Source of the DNA: Methanomassiliicoccales archaeon
GTDB taxonomy: Archaea; Thermoplasmatota; Thermoplasmata; SG8-5
Reading direction: 5' to 3'
NCBI GenBank assembly: GCA_030636255.1
Contig: DAOVXH010000121.1
Location: 1 to 5,827, forward strand
DNA: 5,827 nt
The number at the start of each line of letters is the position of its first letter. Position 1 is the stretch's first letter. Made by a program: the position numbers and the translations under genes. Below the pieces are notes generated by a model, which searched no databases, was not told where the DNA came from, and saw only the letters and a list, made by a program, of their open reading frames with translations. Below are positions 1 to 4,653 of this stretch, piece by piece.

Positions 1-338
1 AAGCTGATGGCAAGATATGATAGAATAAGAGTTGCCTCAAATAACATTGCTGCCTTGAGTAGAGTTTTCGGGCCTTGGGAGAATATGACGTTCAGGTCGA
101 TTTCCAGGCCAGCCAGGAACATCAGGAAAATCAAACCAATAAGTGAAAGAAATTTAAGAGATTCGCCAAATTCCACTGGCCCATCGCCAACAAGCCAACT
201 ATACATTGCCACGCCTATTCCCACAATAAGCCCGAAAATTATTTCACCCACTACAATGGGTATGCCTATACGCTCACATACCAGGGGCGCAATGAAGGCC
301 AGAAGGGCCACAATAACAAGAATTAACAATGGACTCAT
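1..338 (-). CDS. CPA2/Kef-type cation:proton antiporter, N-terminal part (cut by window edge)
   Basis: Reading the minus strand from an ATG at 338 gives 112 uninterrupted residues that run off the left edge, so this is the start of a longer gene. The product is very hydrophobic, with about four membrane segments (roughly residues 4-20, 26-50, 61-82, 92-112). Two hallmarks of the monovalent cation:proton antiporter-2 family (Na_H_Exchanger fold, KefB/NapA type) are visible: a P27-xxx-G31-E32-xxx-G36-xxx-G40 stretch in the second helix, and F74-L-A-G-L-E-I-D81 in the third. Members exchange Na+ or K+ for H+ across the cytoplasmic membrane for ion and pH homeostasis. The catalytic core and any C-terminal TrkA domain lie outside the window, so the ion cannot be named. 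The start is well supported: the codon just upstream is an in-frame TGA, and a purine-rich GGAAGTGG lies about 9 bases before the ATG. The gene diverges from the small cysteine-rich gene and has no evident link to the sugar operon. Confidence 0.85.
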   Translation of the reverse strand, partial: MSPLLILVIVALLAFIAPLVCERIGIPIVVGEIIFGLIVGIGVAMYSWLVGDGPVEFGESLKFLSLIGLIFLMFLAGLEIDLNVIFSQGPKTLLKAAMLFEATLILSYLAIS

Positions 339-374
339 TCAACTACCACTTCCAAATAAGGCCTTTTGGGCCAG

Positions 375-386
375 ACATTGTAATGT
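375..386. repeat. Palindrome ACATT-GT-AATGT, possible operator
   Basis: Two perfectly complementary 5-base arms are separated by 2 bases. The element lies 6 bases downstream of the antiporter TATA-like box, where a bound protein could block initiation. No regulator is encoded nearby, so operator function is only inferred, and a 5-base arm can occur by chance in AT-rich DNA. Confidence 0.3.
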
Positions 387-392
387 TTACTG

Positions 393-400
393 TGATATAA
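393..400 (-). promoter_or_regulatory. Candidate TATA box for the antiporter gene
   Basis: The minus strand reads TTATATCA here, 55-62 bases before the antiporter ATG. Initiation about 25 bases downstream would give a leader of roughly 30-35 bases containing the GGAAGTGG ribosome-binding-like stretch. A perfect two-arm palindrome (375-386) lies between this box and the expected start site. The assignment rests only on sequence resemblance and spacing. Confidence 0.4.
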
Positions 401-415
401 TCATTATTGCAGAAA

Positions 416-458
416 TTGACAATCAACCCAAATTTGAAAGAATTGTCGCTATTGTCAA
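416..458. repeat. Inverted repeat cluster TTGACAAT ... ATTGTC ... ATTGTCAA
   Basis: TTGACAAT at 416-423 is the exact reverse complement of ATTGTCAA at 451-458. A further ATTGTC sits between them at 442-447. Flanking AAATTTG (430-436) and CAAATTT (456-462) are also complementary. The cluster lies in the middle of the divergent intergenic region, upstream of both candidate promoters, so it could be a binding site for a shared regulator. Function is inferred only. Confidence 0.35.
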
Positions 459-526
459 ATTTACGTTTCACCCATTTCTGAGTATAATGTTTGCTAATAT
501 CAAAAATTGATAATTAAGGGAATATG

Positions 527-534
527 TTTTTAAG
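527..534 (+). promoter_or_regulatory. Candidate TATA box for the cysteine-rich small gene
   Basis: TTTTTAAG lies 30-37 bases before the ATG at 564. At normal archaeal spacing, transcription would begin within about 10 bases of the start codon, giving a leaderless or very short-leader mRNA. This agrees with the lack of any purine-rich ribosome binding site before the ATG. A TTAGC-GCCA-GCTAA inverted repeat at 535-548 sits directly downstream of the box and could be an operator. Confidence 0.4.
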
Positions 535-548
535 TTAGCGCCAGCTAA
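535..548. repeat. Small inverted repeat TTAGC-N4-GCTAA
   Basis: Two complementary 5-base arms with a 4-base spacer lie between the TATA-like box and the start codon of the small cysteine-rich gene. The position suits a repressor site, but the arms are short and the role is inferred. Confidence 0.25.
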
Positions 549-563
549 TTAATATTTGTTAAT

Positions 564-806
564 ATGGACGAGGAAATACTAAAACAGGTCAAGGCGATAG
601 TTGGCAATTCCACCTGCCCATCCGGCTGCAAATGTTACAGGCTTAAGAGGGATGAGGTTTGCAGGGCCAGGTCAACCGATCTAAATAATCTGCTTGAGTG
701 TTTGGAAGAAAGTCCTGAAAATTGTTCGTTTTCAGTTGCCTTCGGAGGCAGCTATTTCTGCAAATGTCGTACAAGAATAGAGCTGGCAAAGATACTGGGT
801 GAGTGA
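564..806 (+). CDS. Small eight-cysteine protein, function unknown
   Basis: This 80-residue protein has no signal peptide or membrane segment and is probably cytoplasmic. It has eight cysteines, at residues 18, 22, 24, 33, 46, 54, 66 and 68. They form a C-x3-C-x-C cluster (CPSGCKC) near the start and a C-x-C pair (CKC) near the end, flanked by short charged helical stretches. The layout suggests a small metal-binding or iron-sulfur fold, or a disulfide-rich one. The pattern, including 'LECLEE' and 'FGGSYFC', reminds me of short conserved hypothetical proteins from anaerobic bacteria and archaea, but this is memory rather than a search. The start is the first ATG after an in-frame TAA at 546-548. 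The transcript appears leaderless. Its TGA stop ends at 806 and the convergent phosphatase gene's stop begins at 807, with no base between. No function is assigned. Confidence 0.75.
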   Translation: MDEEILKQVKAIVGNSTCPSGCKCYRLKRDEVCRARSTDLNNLLECLEESPENCSFSVAFGGSYFCKCRTRIELAKILGE

Positions 807-1295
807 TTATTTAGAAAGAATTTCTTCGACAGCCTTTTTTAGACCGCCATTGCCTTTAGCCAGTACAAAATTTAAACCAACCCGTTCTGCCACCTGCCGG
901 TCACTTTCGAAGTCTCCCACAAACCAGGATTTTGTATAATCAACATCATATTTTTCATTTACCTGGTCGAACATGCCAGTCTCGGGTTTTCTGCATTTGC
1001 ATTTATCTTCAGGTGCATGAGGACAGTGGAACACCTCCTCCACAATACCGCCGCCCTGCTCAATTTCAAAAAGCATATTGTTGTGTATGACTGTCAGAGC
1101 TTCTTCGGTCAGGAGTCCCCGACCTATTGGTGACTGATTGGTGATAATGATAATCTTGTAGCCAGCACCGGATAGTTCAGCAATTGCCTCTATTACACCG
1201 TCCAGGAACTTAAATTCAGGCCATGAAAGAACATAATTTCCATAATCGAGACGGTTAATCACACCGTCCCTGTCAAGGAATACAAATCTATCCAC
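807..1295 (-). CDS. gmhB: D-glycero-D-manno-heptose 1,7-bisphosphate 7-phosphatase (GmhB-like HAD phosphatase)
   Basis: The 162-residue product removes the 7-phosphate from heptose 1,7-bisphosphate to give heptose 1-phosphate, the third step towards the activated sugar. All HAD motifs are visible: nucleophile D8 and acid/base D10 in DRDGVIN, T52-N53-Q54-S55 as motif II, K103 in CRKPETGM, and G127-D128-xxx-D132 as motif IV. The structural zinc site of the GmhB/histidinol-phosphatase group is intact (C91, H93, C99, C101), with only five residues between H93 and C99, shorter than the loop I recall in E. coli GmhB. The protein is slightly short for the family but complete. It starts with GTG at 1295, overlapping the gmhA stop by 8 bases (GTGGATAG), with GAGGAG about 10 bases upstream, so translation is probably coupled. 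In this operon the alpha-anomer substrate made by the HddA-like kinase is expected. Histidinol phosphatase is the main alternative, but there are no his genes here. Confidence 0.88.
   Translation of the reverse strand: MDRFVFLDRDGVINRLDYGNYVLSWPEFKFLDGVIEAIAELSGAGYKIIIITNQSPIGRGLLTEEALTVIHNNMLFEIEQGGGIVEEVFHCPHAPEDKCKCRKPETGMFDQVNEKYDVDYTKSWFVGDFESDRQVAERVGLNFVLAKGNGGLKKAVEEILSK
835..840 (+). terminator. Oligo-T tract, possible terminator of the cysteine-rich gene
   Basis: A run of six T lies about 29 bases after the stop of the plus-strand small gene, already inside the 3' end of the opposing phosphatase gene. Archaeal polymerase commonly terminates at oligo-T without a hairpin, so this may end the short transcript. 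I see no comparable T tract on the minus strand just past the phosphatase stop. Confidence 0.3.
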
Positions 1296-1881
1296 GTTTA
1301 GCCAGCTCCTCTTCCTTGAGCATCAGCGTGGTCAGGTGGTCAACCAGCATGTGTATGTCTTCGGTTTTTTGCATATTATGGACAGGCACAATAAGGCATA
1401 GATCCACCATGTCCTTAATCTTGCCACCATCAAAGCCAGTTATTCCCACTGTGGTTCCATCATTCTCATTTGCATAGCTTATTGCCCTGAGCACGTTTCC
1501 GGAGTTTCCAGAACCGGAAATTCCAACAACAACATCTCCTGGCTCCATGAGGTTCTTCAATTGCTCCACAAAAATATCCTCATAGCATGAATCATTACCC
1601 CATGCCAGCATCTGTGGAATATTGTCTGCAAGGCTCAATACCTTAAACCTTGGTGTTCCCTCAACAATGGTGCCCTTGGCCAGATCGCTGGTGAAATGTG
1701 ATGCCGTGGATGCGCTTCCGCCATTGCCGCAAAAGAATATTTTTCTATTGTCGGCCCTGGCTTCAACAAATACAGTGGCCAGTTTGTCAAAGAAATCTGC
1801 ATTATTTGCTTTAATTTCCTCTAAGATTCGAATAATATCGCTCAGGTAATCATTAATAAATTTCTCTCGGAATTCGTCCAT
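1288..1881 (-). CDS. gmhA: Sedoheptulose 7-phosphate isomerase-like SIS protein (GmhA-like, divergent active site)
   Basis: The 197-residue, single-SIS-domain protein is the length of GmhA, which converts sedoheptulose 7-phosphate to D-glycero-D-manno-heptose 7-phosphate as a cytoplasmic tetramer. It has the sugar-phosphate binding signatures C51-GNGGSAS-58, N96-D97 and G120-ISGSGNSGN-129, plus a C-terminal helix with H177 and H182. Aligned by eye to E. coli GmhA, the zinc/catalytic positions H61, E65, Q172 and H180 become H62, D66, E174 and H182. Both histidines are kept, while Glu is replaced by Asp and Gln by Glu. I recall similar SIS proteins annotated as phosphoheptose isomerases, so this may be a subfamily trait, possibly with different metal or substrate preference. 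The ATG is 4 bases after the hddA TGA, with GGAG 9 bases before it. The neighbouring hddA, gmhB and hddC homologues support the heptose assignment more strongly than the sequence alone. Confidence 0.82.
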   Translation of the reverse strand: MDEFREKFINDYLSDIIRILEEIKANNADFFDKLATVFVEARADNRKIFFCGNGGSASTASHFTSDLAKGTIVEGTPRFKVLSLADNIPQMLAWGNDSCYEDIFVEQLKNLMEPGDVVVGISGSGNSGNVLRAISYANENDGTTVGITGFDGGKIKDMVDLCLIVPVHNMQKTEDIHMLVDHLTTLMLKEEELAKRG

Positions 1882-1885
1882 AATA

Positions 1886-2896
1886 TCAGTCTCCGTTTAT
1901 GATTGTGGCGCCTTTTTTATCGAAATGGAAGTCCAGTGGGCTTAACCCCTCCTTTACCAGGGCCTTGGTAACTGCTTTCTGATGTGGCTTGTCGCAATAT
2001 GCCATGAAATAACCTCCACCGCCTGCACCAGTTAGTTTACCGCCCAATGCTCCATTTTTCTTGGCCAGGTCATAAATTTTATCGATTTTGGGATTAGAAA
2101 TACCTTTCGCCAGATTTTTCTTGATATGCCAGGAATCATCCAGCAGCCTGCCAAACTCATTGAGGTCTCCGGATTCAAGAGCTTTTTTTACTTCAAAGGC
2201 AATTTCCTTAATCTTGTGCAGGGACTCGACAACCACTTCCTTGTCATCCTTGCCAGCATTATCCTGGCTCTTTAGAATTTTTGACGACTCCCTTGTGCGG
2301 CCGGTGAAGAAGAGCATTATATCGCTTTCCATTCGTACTCGAACTTCCCTGGCTATATTGAGAGGCTCAACCTCCACTGTTCCGTCCTTATTGAATTGCA
2401 TGAAGTTCACGCCGCCAAGGGCAGCAGCATACTCATCCTGCTTACCGATTGGCATGTTCAATTCATTGTATCCAATATCATAGGCCAGCTCGGCCATTTC
2501 CTGCTTTGTGAGCTTCAGCCTCTCAAGTTCATTGATGATATTTATTATATTGACAGTCACAGCACCAGATGAGCCAAGGCCAGTTCCAGGTGGAATCTCG
2601 CTTGCCATGAACAGATTAAGACCGCGCTGAACATTGAAATGCTTTAGAACAGCAACAGGAATATCCAATCCTTTTCCTAATTTCAGGTCATAAAAATCTC
2701 TGACAGTATGATGCACTTGCAAGTCCGAGGAAATTAACTGAATTCTATCGTCCAGTCTAATTTCTAGAATTGTGTAAAAATACTTGTTTATGGCTGCGCT
2801 TACAACCACGCCTCCATACTTTTCGTAGTATGAAGCCAGGTCTGTTCCGCCTCCGCCAAAGCTGATTCTTACTGGTGAACGACTAATCAGTGTCAT
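1886..2896 (-). CDS. hddA: D-glycero-alpha-D-manno-heptose 7-phosphate kinase (HddA-like GHMP kinase)
   Basis: The 336-residue protein is a full-length GHMP-family kinase, predicted to use ATP to phosphorylate C1 of heptose 7-phosphate to the 1,7-bisphosphate. The three GHMP motifs are present: RSPVRISFGGGGTD at residues 6-19, the phosphate-binding PPGTGLGSSGA at 102-112, and KLTGAGGGG at 287-295 near the C-terminus. The GKQDEYAAALGG stretch at 151-162, including D154, is typical of the HddA/FucK-like sugar kinases. A GHMP kinase rather than a PfkB-type HldE points to the GDP-alpha-heptose route instead of the ADP-beta-heptose route. The ATG at 2896 lies inside the end of hddC (14-base overlap), with AAGGGA about 6 bases upstream. 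The N-terminus begins directly at the motif 1 strand, as in homologues. The stop is 4 bases before gmhA. A kinase for another sugar, such as fucose, is possible but less likely in this context. Confidence 0.88.
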   Translation of the reverse strand: MTLISRSPVRISFGGGGTDLASYYEKYGGVVVSAAINKYFYTILEIRLDDRIQLISSDLQVHHTVRDFYDLKLGKGLDIPVAVLKHFNVQRGLNLFMASEIPPGTGLGSSGAVTVNIINIINELERLKLTKQEMAELAYDIGYNELNMPIGKQDEYAAALGGVNFMQFNKDGTVEVEPLNIAREVRVRMESDIMLFFTGRTRESSKILKSQDNAGKDDKEVVVESLHKIKEIAFEVKKALESGDLNEFGRLLDDSWHIKKNLAKGISNPKIDKIYDLAKKNGALGGKLTGAGGGGYFMAYCDKPHQKAVTKALVKEGLSPLDFHFDKKGATIINGD

Positions 2897-3584
2897 TTAT
2901 TTCCCTTCTTGCCAATTCCAGCCCATTAGGGGTACCAATATCATAGAACCTCTTGCTGGTCAATAGTCCAAAAAGGAGACCTGTATTTATTAATTTTGGG
3001 AATATTGCTTCTTCCAGGGAAAAAATCCGTCCAGGAGCATAATCCAGCATATCTCTATTGAACAATGACAAACCAGCTTCCAGGCCGTTCATTGAGTCTG
3101 GTGGATTCTTCTTGATATAATTCAAAATTCGCCCATCTGGCATTATTCGTATATTGTTTGGCGCAATATTGTCATTGTTCATGTAAATCGTTATGACGCC
3201 CTGGGCATTGTTTTCTTTCTGAATCCTTATAAGATGTCTCAATTCCAGTGGAAGATAACTGTCTCCAAAGGCAAAGAAAAATTGCTCATCAAGCAAATGT
3301 TTGGCATTCAGCAAAGCCCCGCCGGTTCCCAGGGGTTCCAGCTCTACCGAATAAATTATTTCAACGCCAAACTGACTTCCATTTCCAAAATGTTTTTCAA
3401 TATGCTCATGAAGATGGCCGGTGCAGAACACGAACCTTTCAATTCCCTGGGCTTTAAAGTAATCAACCAGTATTTCTAGAAACGGTTTTTCTCCAAAGGG
3501 AATCATTGGCTTGGGGATGTCATAGGTCAATGGACGAAGCCTTGTTCCCAGGCCACCACAAAGAATTACTGCCTGTTTTACCAT
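2883..3584 (-). CDS. hddC: D-glycero-alpha-D-manno-heptose 1-phosphate guanylyltransferase (HddC-like nucleotidyltransferase)
   Basis: The 233-residue cytoplasmic enzyme is predicted to join heptose 1-phosphate to GTP, giving GDP-heptose and pyrophosphate. It shows the sugar-nucleotidyltransferase signature GGLGTRLRPLT at residues 10-20, the PKPMIPFGEKP lysine region at 24-34, EPLGTGG at 83-89, a metal-binding aspartate in F-G-D108-S, and Y-D215-IGTP near the end. It is shorter than RmlA (about 290) and has no C-terminal hexapeptide repeats as in GlmU, matching HddC size. Base specificity (GTP or another NTP) cannot be read directly and is inferred from the operon. The start at 3584 is chosen because the protein then begins just before the first beta strand. 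It also lies 4 bases after the epimerase TGA in the same TGATATTATG junction seen before gmhA. An in-frame ATG at 3602 would add six residues and overlap the epimerase by 14 bases. The 3' end overlaps hddA by 14 bases. Confidence 0.83.
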   Translation of the reverse strand: MVKQAVILCGGLGTRLRPLTYDIPKPMIPFGEKPFLEILVDYFKAQGIERFVFCTGHLHEHIEKHFGNGSQFGVEIIYSVELEPLGTGGALLNAKHLLDEQFFFAFGDSYLPLELRHLIRIQKENNAQGVITIYMNNDNIAPNNIRIMPDGRILNYIKKNPPDSMNGLEAGLSLFNRDMLDYAPGRIFSLEEAIFPKLINTGLLFGLLTSKRFYDIGTPNGLELARREINDTD

Positions 3585-3588
3585 AATA

Positions 3589-4536
3589 TCACTTGTAAAC
3601 ATAGGGATTTTCTAATAGCCAGCGCACAGTTCTGCGCACTGTTTCTTCGATATTCACCTGGGGCTTCCAGCCATAGGCCATTAACTTTGAAACATCCAGA
3701 TGAACCAGTGGTGAGTCGCCAACCCAACCTCGCTTACCGCCTGTGAAATTGTATTCAACATTATCCAGGCCCATCTCATTGGTAATTATGTCGGCCACAC
3801 TTCTCACATCAATGAACTCTGTCTGCCCAATATTGAACAATTCGGCCTTGCCAGGCGATTTTTCATAGCCAGTGAAGAAACCATCAACACAATCACCAAT
3901 ATAGCTATAAGATTTCCTGGCAGTTCCATCACCCAGTATTTCCAGGTGGGTAGGGTCGGCCTTGAGCTTTTTCACAAAATCATAGGTTACACCATGGGGA
4001 TGTCTTTCACCCTGAATTGACACAAAACGATACATCCAGCTCTGAATTCCATATGCCTCGGTGAAGGCCTCGATAAAGCCCTCGCAGGCTATCTTTGAAG
4101 CACCATAGAAAGATGTTTGCCTCGGATGGTAGGTTTCTGGAGTTGGAAATACATCTGGCTCGCCATAAGTTGCAGCAGTTGATGAGAATATTATCTGCTT
4201 GACATCATTGAGCCTCATTGCCTCAAGAATATTGTAAGTTACCAGTATATTCCTGTCAATGTCCCTGAAGGTATCTTCCAGACCATGGCGAACGTCGGCA
4301 TTTGCAGCCAGATGGAATACTGCATCAGCATTTTTTAATGCATTTTTAGTTTTTTCCATGTCTCCAAGGTCGAATTTTAGAAGATTGATTGCATCTTTGT
4401 CCAGGTGATGTTGAATATTTTCAATATAGCCAGTGCTCATATTATCTATGACTGTAACATCATGTCCCTGGCTCACTAATCGGTCAACAACATGGCTGGC
4501 AATGAACCCGCATCCTCCGGTAACTATGGCTTTCAT
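3589..4536 (-). CDS. NAD-dependent SDR-family nucleotide-sugar epimerase/dehydratase
   Basis: The 315-residue protein is an extended short-chain dehydrogenase/reductase of the GalE/WcaG type and the first gene of the operon. The Rossmann signature TGGCGFIASH occupies residues 6-15, with alanine where the third glycine usually stands. D31 at the end of the second strand favours NAD over NADP. HLAA (75-78), the catalytic S118/S119/T120 and Y144-GAS-K148 (YxxxK) are present, so the enzyme should be active. The substrate domain has R170-FVSIQGERHPHG-182 and the GDGTARKSY (202-210) and YIGDCVDG (212-219) segments typical of sugar-nucleotide epimerases. It may act at C4, or another carbon, of GDP-heptose, or supply a separate UDP-sugar. 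The known ADP-heptose 6-epimerase HldD binds NADP and fits less well. The ATG at 4536 gives the standard start; the first transcript is probably leaderless or nearly so. The TGA stop lies 4 bases before the chosen hddC start. Confidence 0.85.
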   Translation of the reverse strand: MKAIVTGGCGFIASHVVDRLVSQGHDVTVIDNMSTGYIENIQHHLDKDAINLLKFDLGDMEKTKNALKNADAVFHLAANADVRHGLEDTFRDIDRNILVTYNILEAMRLNDVKQIIFSSTAATYGEPDVFPTPETYHPRQTSFYGASKIACEGFIEAFTEAYGIQSWMYRFVSIQGERHPHGVTYDFVKKLKADPTHLEILGDGTARKSYSYIGDCVDGFFTGYEKSPGKAELFNIGQTEFIDVRSVADIITNEMGLDNVEYNFTGGKRGWVGDSPLVHLDVSKLMAYGWKPQVNIEETVRRTVRWLLENPYVYK

Positions 4537-4561
4537 ATTATCAGGGGTGAGTAGTGATTGA

Positions 4562-4569
4562 TATTAAAA
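4562..4569 (-). promoter_or_regulatory. Candidate TATA box of the heptose operon
   Basis: The minus strand reads TTTTAATA 26-33 bases before the epimerase ATG. This is close to the archaeal TATA position for a leaderless or very short-leader transcript. A second TATA-like stretch on the same strand (TATTTAAAC, 4596-4604) would give a leader of about 35-40 bases. Either could serve. The choice rests on spacing alone. Confidence 0.4.
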
Positions 4570-4596
4570 TGGCTTTCGGCGGTTACAAAAACAAAG

Positions 4597-4604
4597 TTTA
4601 AATA
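4597..4604 (+). promoter_or_regulatory. TTTAAATA box, possible second promoter of the surface-protein gene or divergent element
   Basis: TTTAAATA is a good archaeal TATA match and is preceded by a purine-rich ACAAAG that could act as a BRE. It lies about 100 bases before the plus-strand ATG, so it would give a leader of roughly 70 bases. Because the sequence is nearly symmetrical, it could also act for the minus-strand operon. Confidence 0.3.
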
Positions 4605-4610
4605 CAGCTA

Positions 4611-4628
4611 TATGTAAAATAGTACATA
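4611..4628. repeat. Inverted repeat TATGTA-N6-TACATA
   Basis: Two perfectly complementary 6-base arms are separated by 6 bases, in the middle of the divergent promoter region. The TACAT/ATGTA sequence recurs in the palindrome at 4644-4653, suggesting repeated half-sites for one DNA-binding protein. Confidence 0.35.
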
Positions 4629-4643
4629 CAATTAATACAGAAT

Positions 4644-4653
4644 CATGTACATG
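4644..4653. repeat. Perfect 10-base palindrome CATGTACATG next to the TATA box
   Basis: The palindrome directly abuts the TTTATATC box of the surface-protein gene and so occupies the BRE position. A protein bound here would compete with TFB, which suits a repressor site. It shares the ATGTA/TACAT half-site with the inverted repeat 16 bases upstream. Confidence 0.4.

Larger units (their letters stand above)
339..563. other. Divergent intergenic region between antiporter and cysteine-rich gene
   Basis: This 225-base stretch is AT-rich and I see no supported gene in it. An open frame runs through it on the plus strand, but it is the continuation of antisense frame from the antiporter and encodes no recognisable protein. 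The region holds a TATA-like box for each flanking gene, an 8-base inverted repeat with an extra half-site, a 12-base palindrome and a small hairpin. A possible 11-codon leader frame on the minus strand (378 down to 343) ends four bases before the antiporter start. Confidence 0.6.
807..4536 (-). other. Five-gene operon for nucleotide-activated heptose
   Basis: Five minus-strand genes run without a gap long enough for an internal promoter: 4 bases (or a 14-base overlap) from epimerase to hddC, 14-base overlap from hddC to hddA, 4 bases from hddA to gmhA, and 8-base overlap from gmhA to gmhB. They are expected to be one transcript with coupled translation. Together the last four encode every step from sedoheptulose 7-phosphate to GDP-D-glycero-alpha-D-manno-heptose as known from bacteria such as Aneurinibacillus and Campylobacter. 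No glycosyltransferase, flippase or regulator is present in the unit. Confidence 0.82.

Noticed and set aside
7..510. Plus-strand open frame of 167 codons
   Set aside because: It is largely antisense to the antiporter gene, which has clear family motifs on the minus strand, and its product is basic and Ile/Pro/Arg-rich with no recognisable domain.
1622..1849. Plus-strand open frame inside gmhA
   Set aside because: It lies wholly antisense to a gene with convincing SIS motifs and shows no domain or plausible start context.
2088..2483. Plus-strand open frame of 131 codons inside hddA
   Set aside because: It is Ser/Leu-rich antisense translation of the GHMP kinase, with no family resemblance.
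3234..3479. Two overlapping plus-strand frames inside hddC
   Set aside because: They are antisense to the nucleotidyltransferase and overlap each other in different frames. Neither looks like a protein.
2883..3584. RmlA or GlmU instead of HddC
   Set aside because: The protein is too short for RmlA and has no hexapeptide repeats for GlmU. Its neighbours supply heptose 1-phosphate, not glucose or N-acetylglucosamine phosphates.
807..4536. ADP-L-glycero-beta-D-manno-heptose (LPS core) pathway
   Set aside because: The kinase is a GHMP protein, not a PfkB-type HldE with a fused nucleotidyltransferase, and the SDR enzyme has an NAD-type aspartate instead of the NADP site of HldD.
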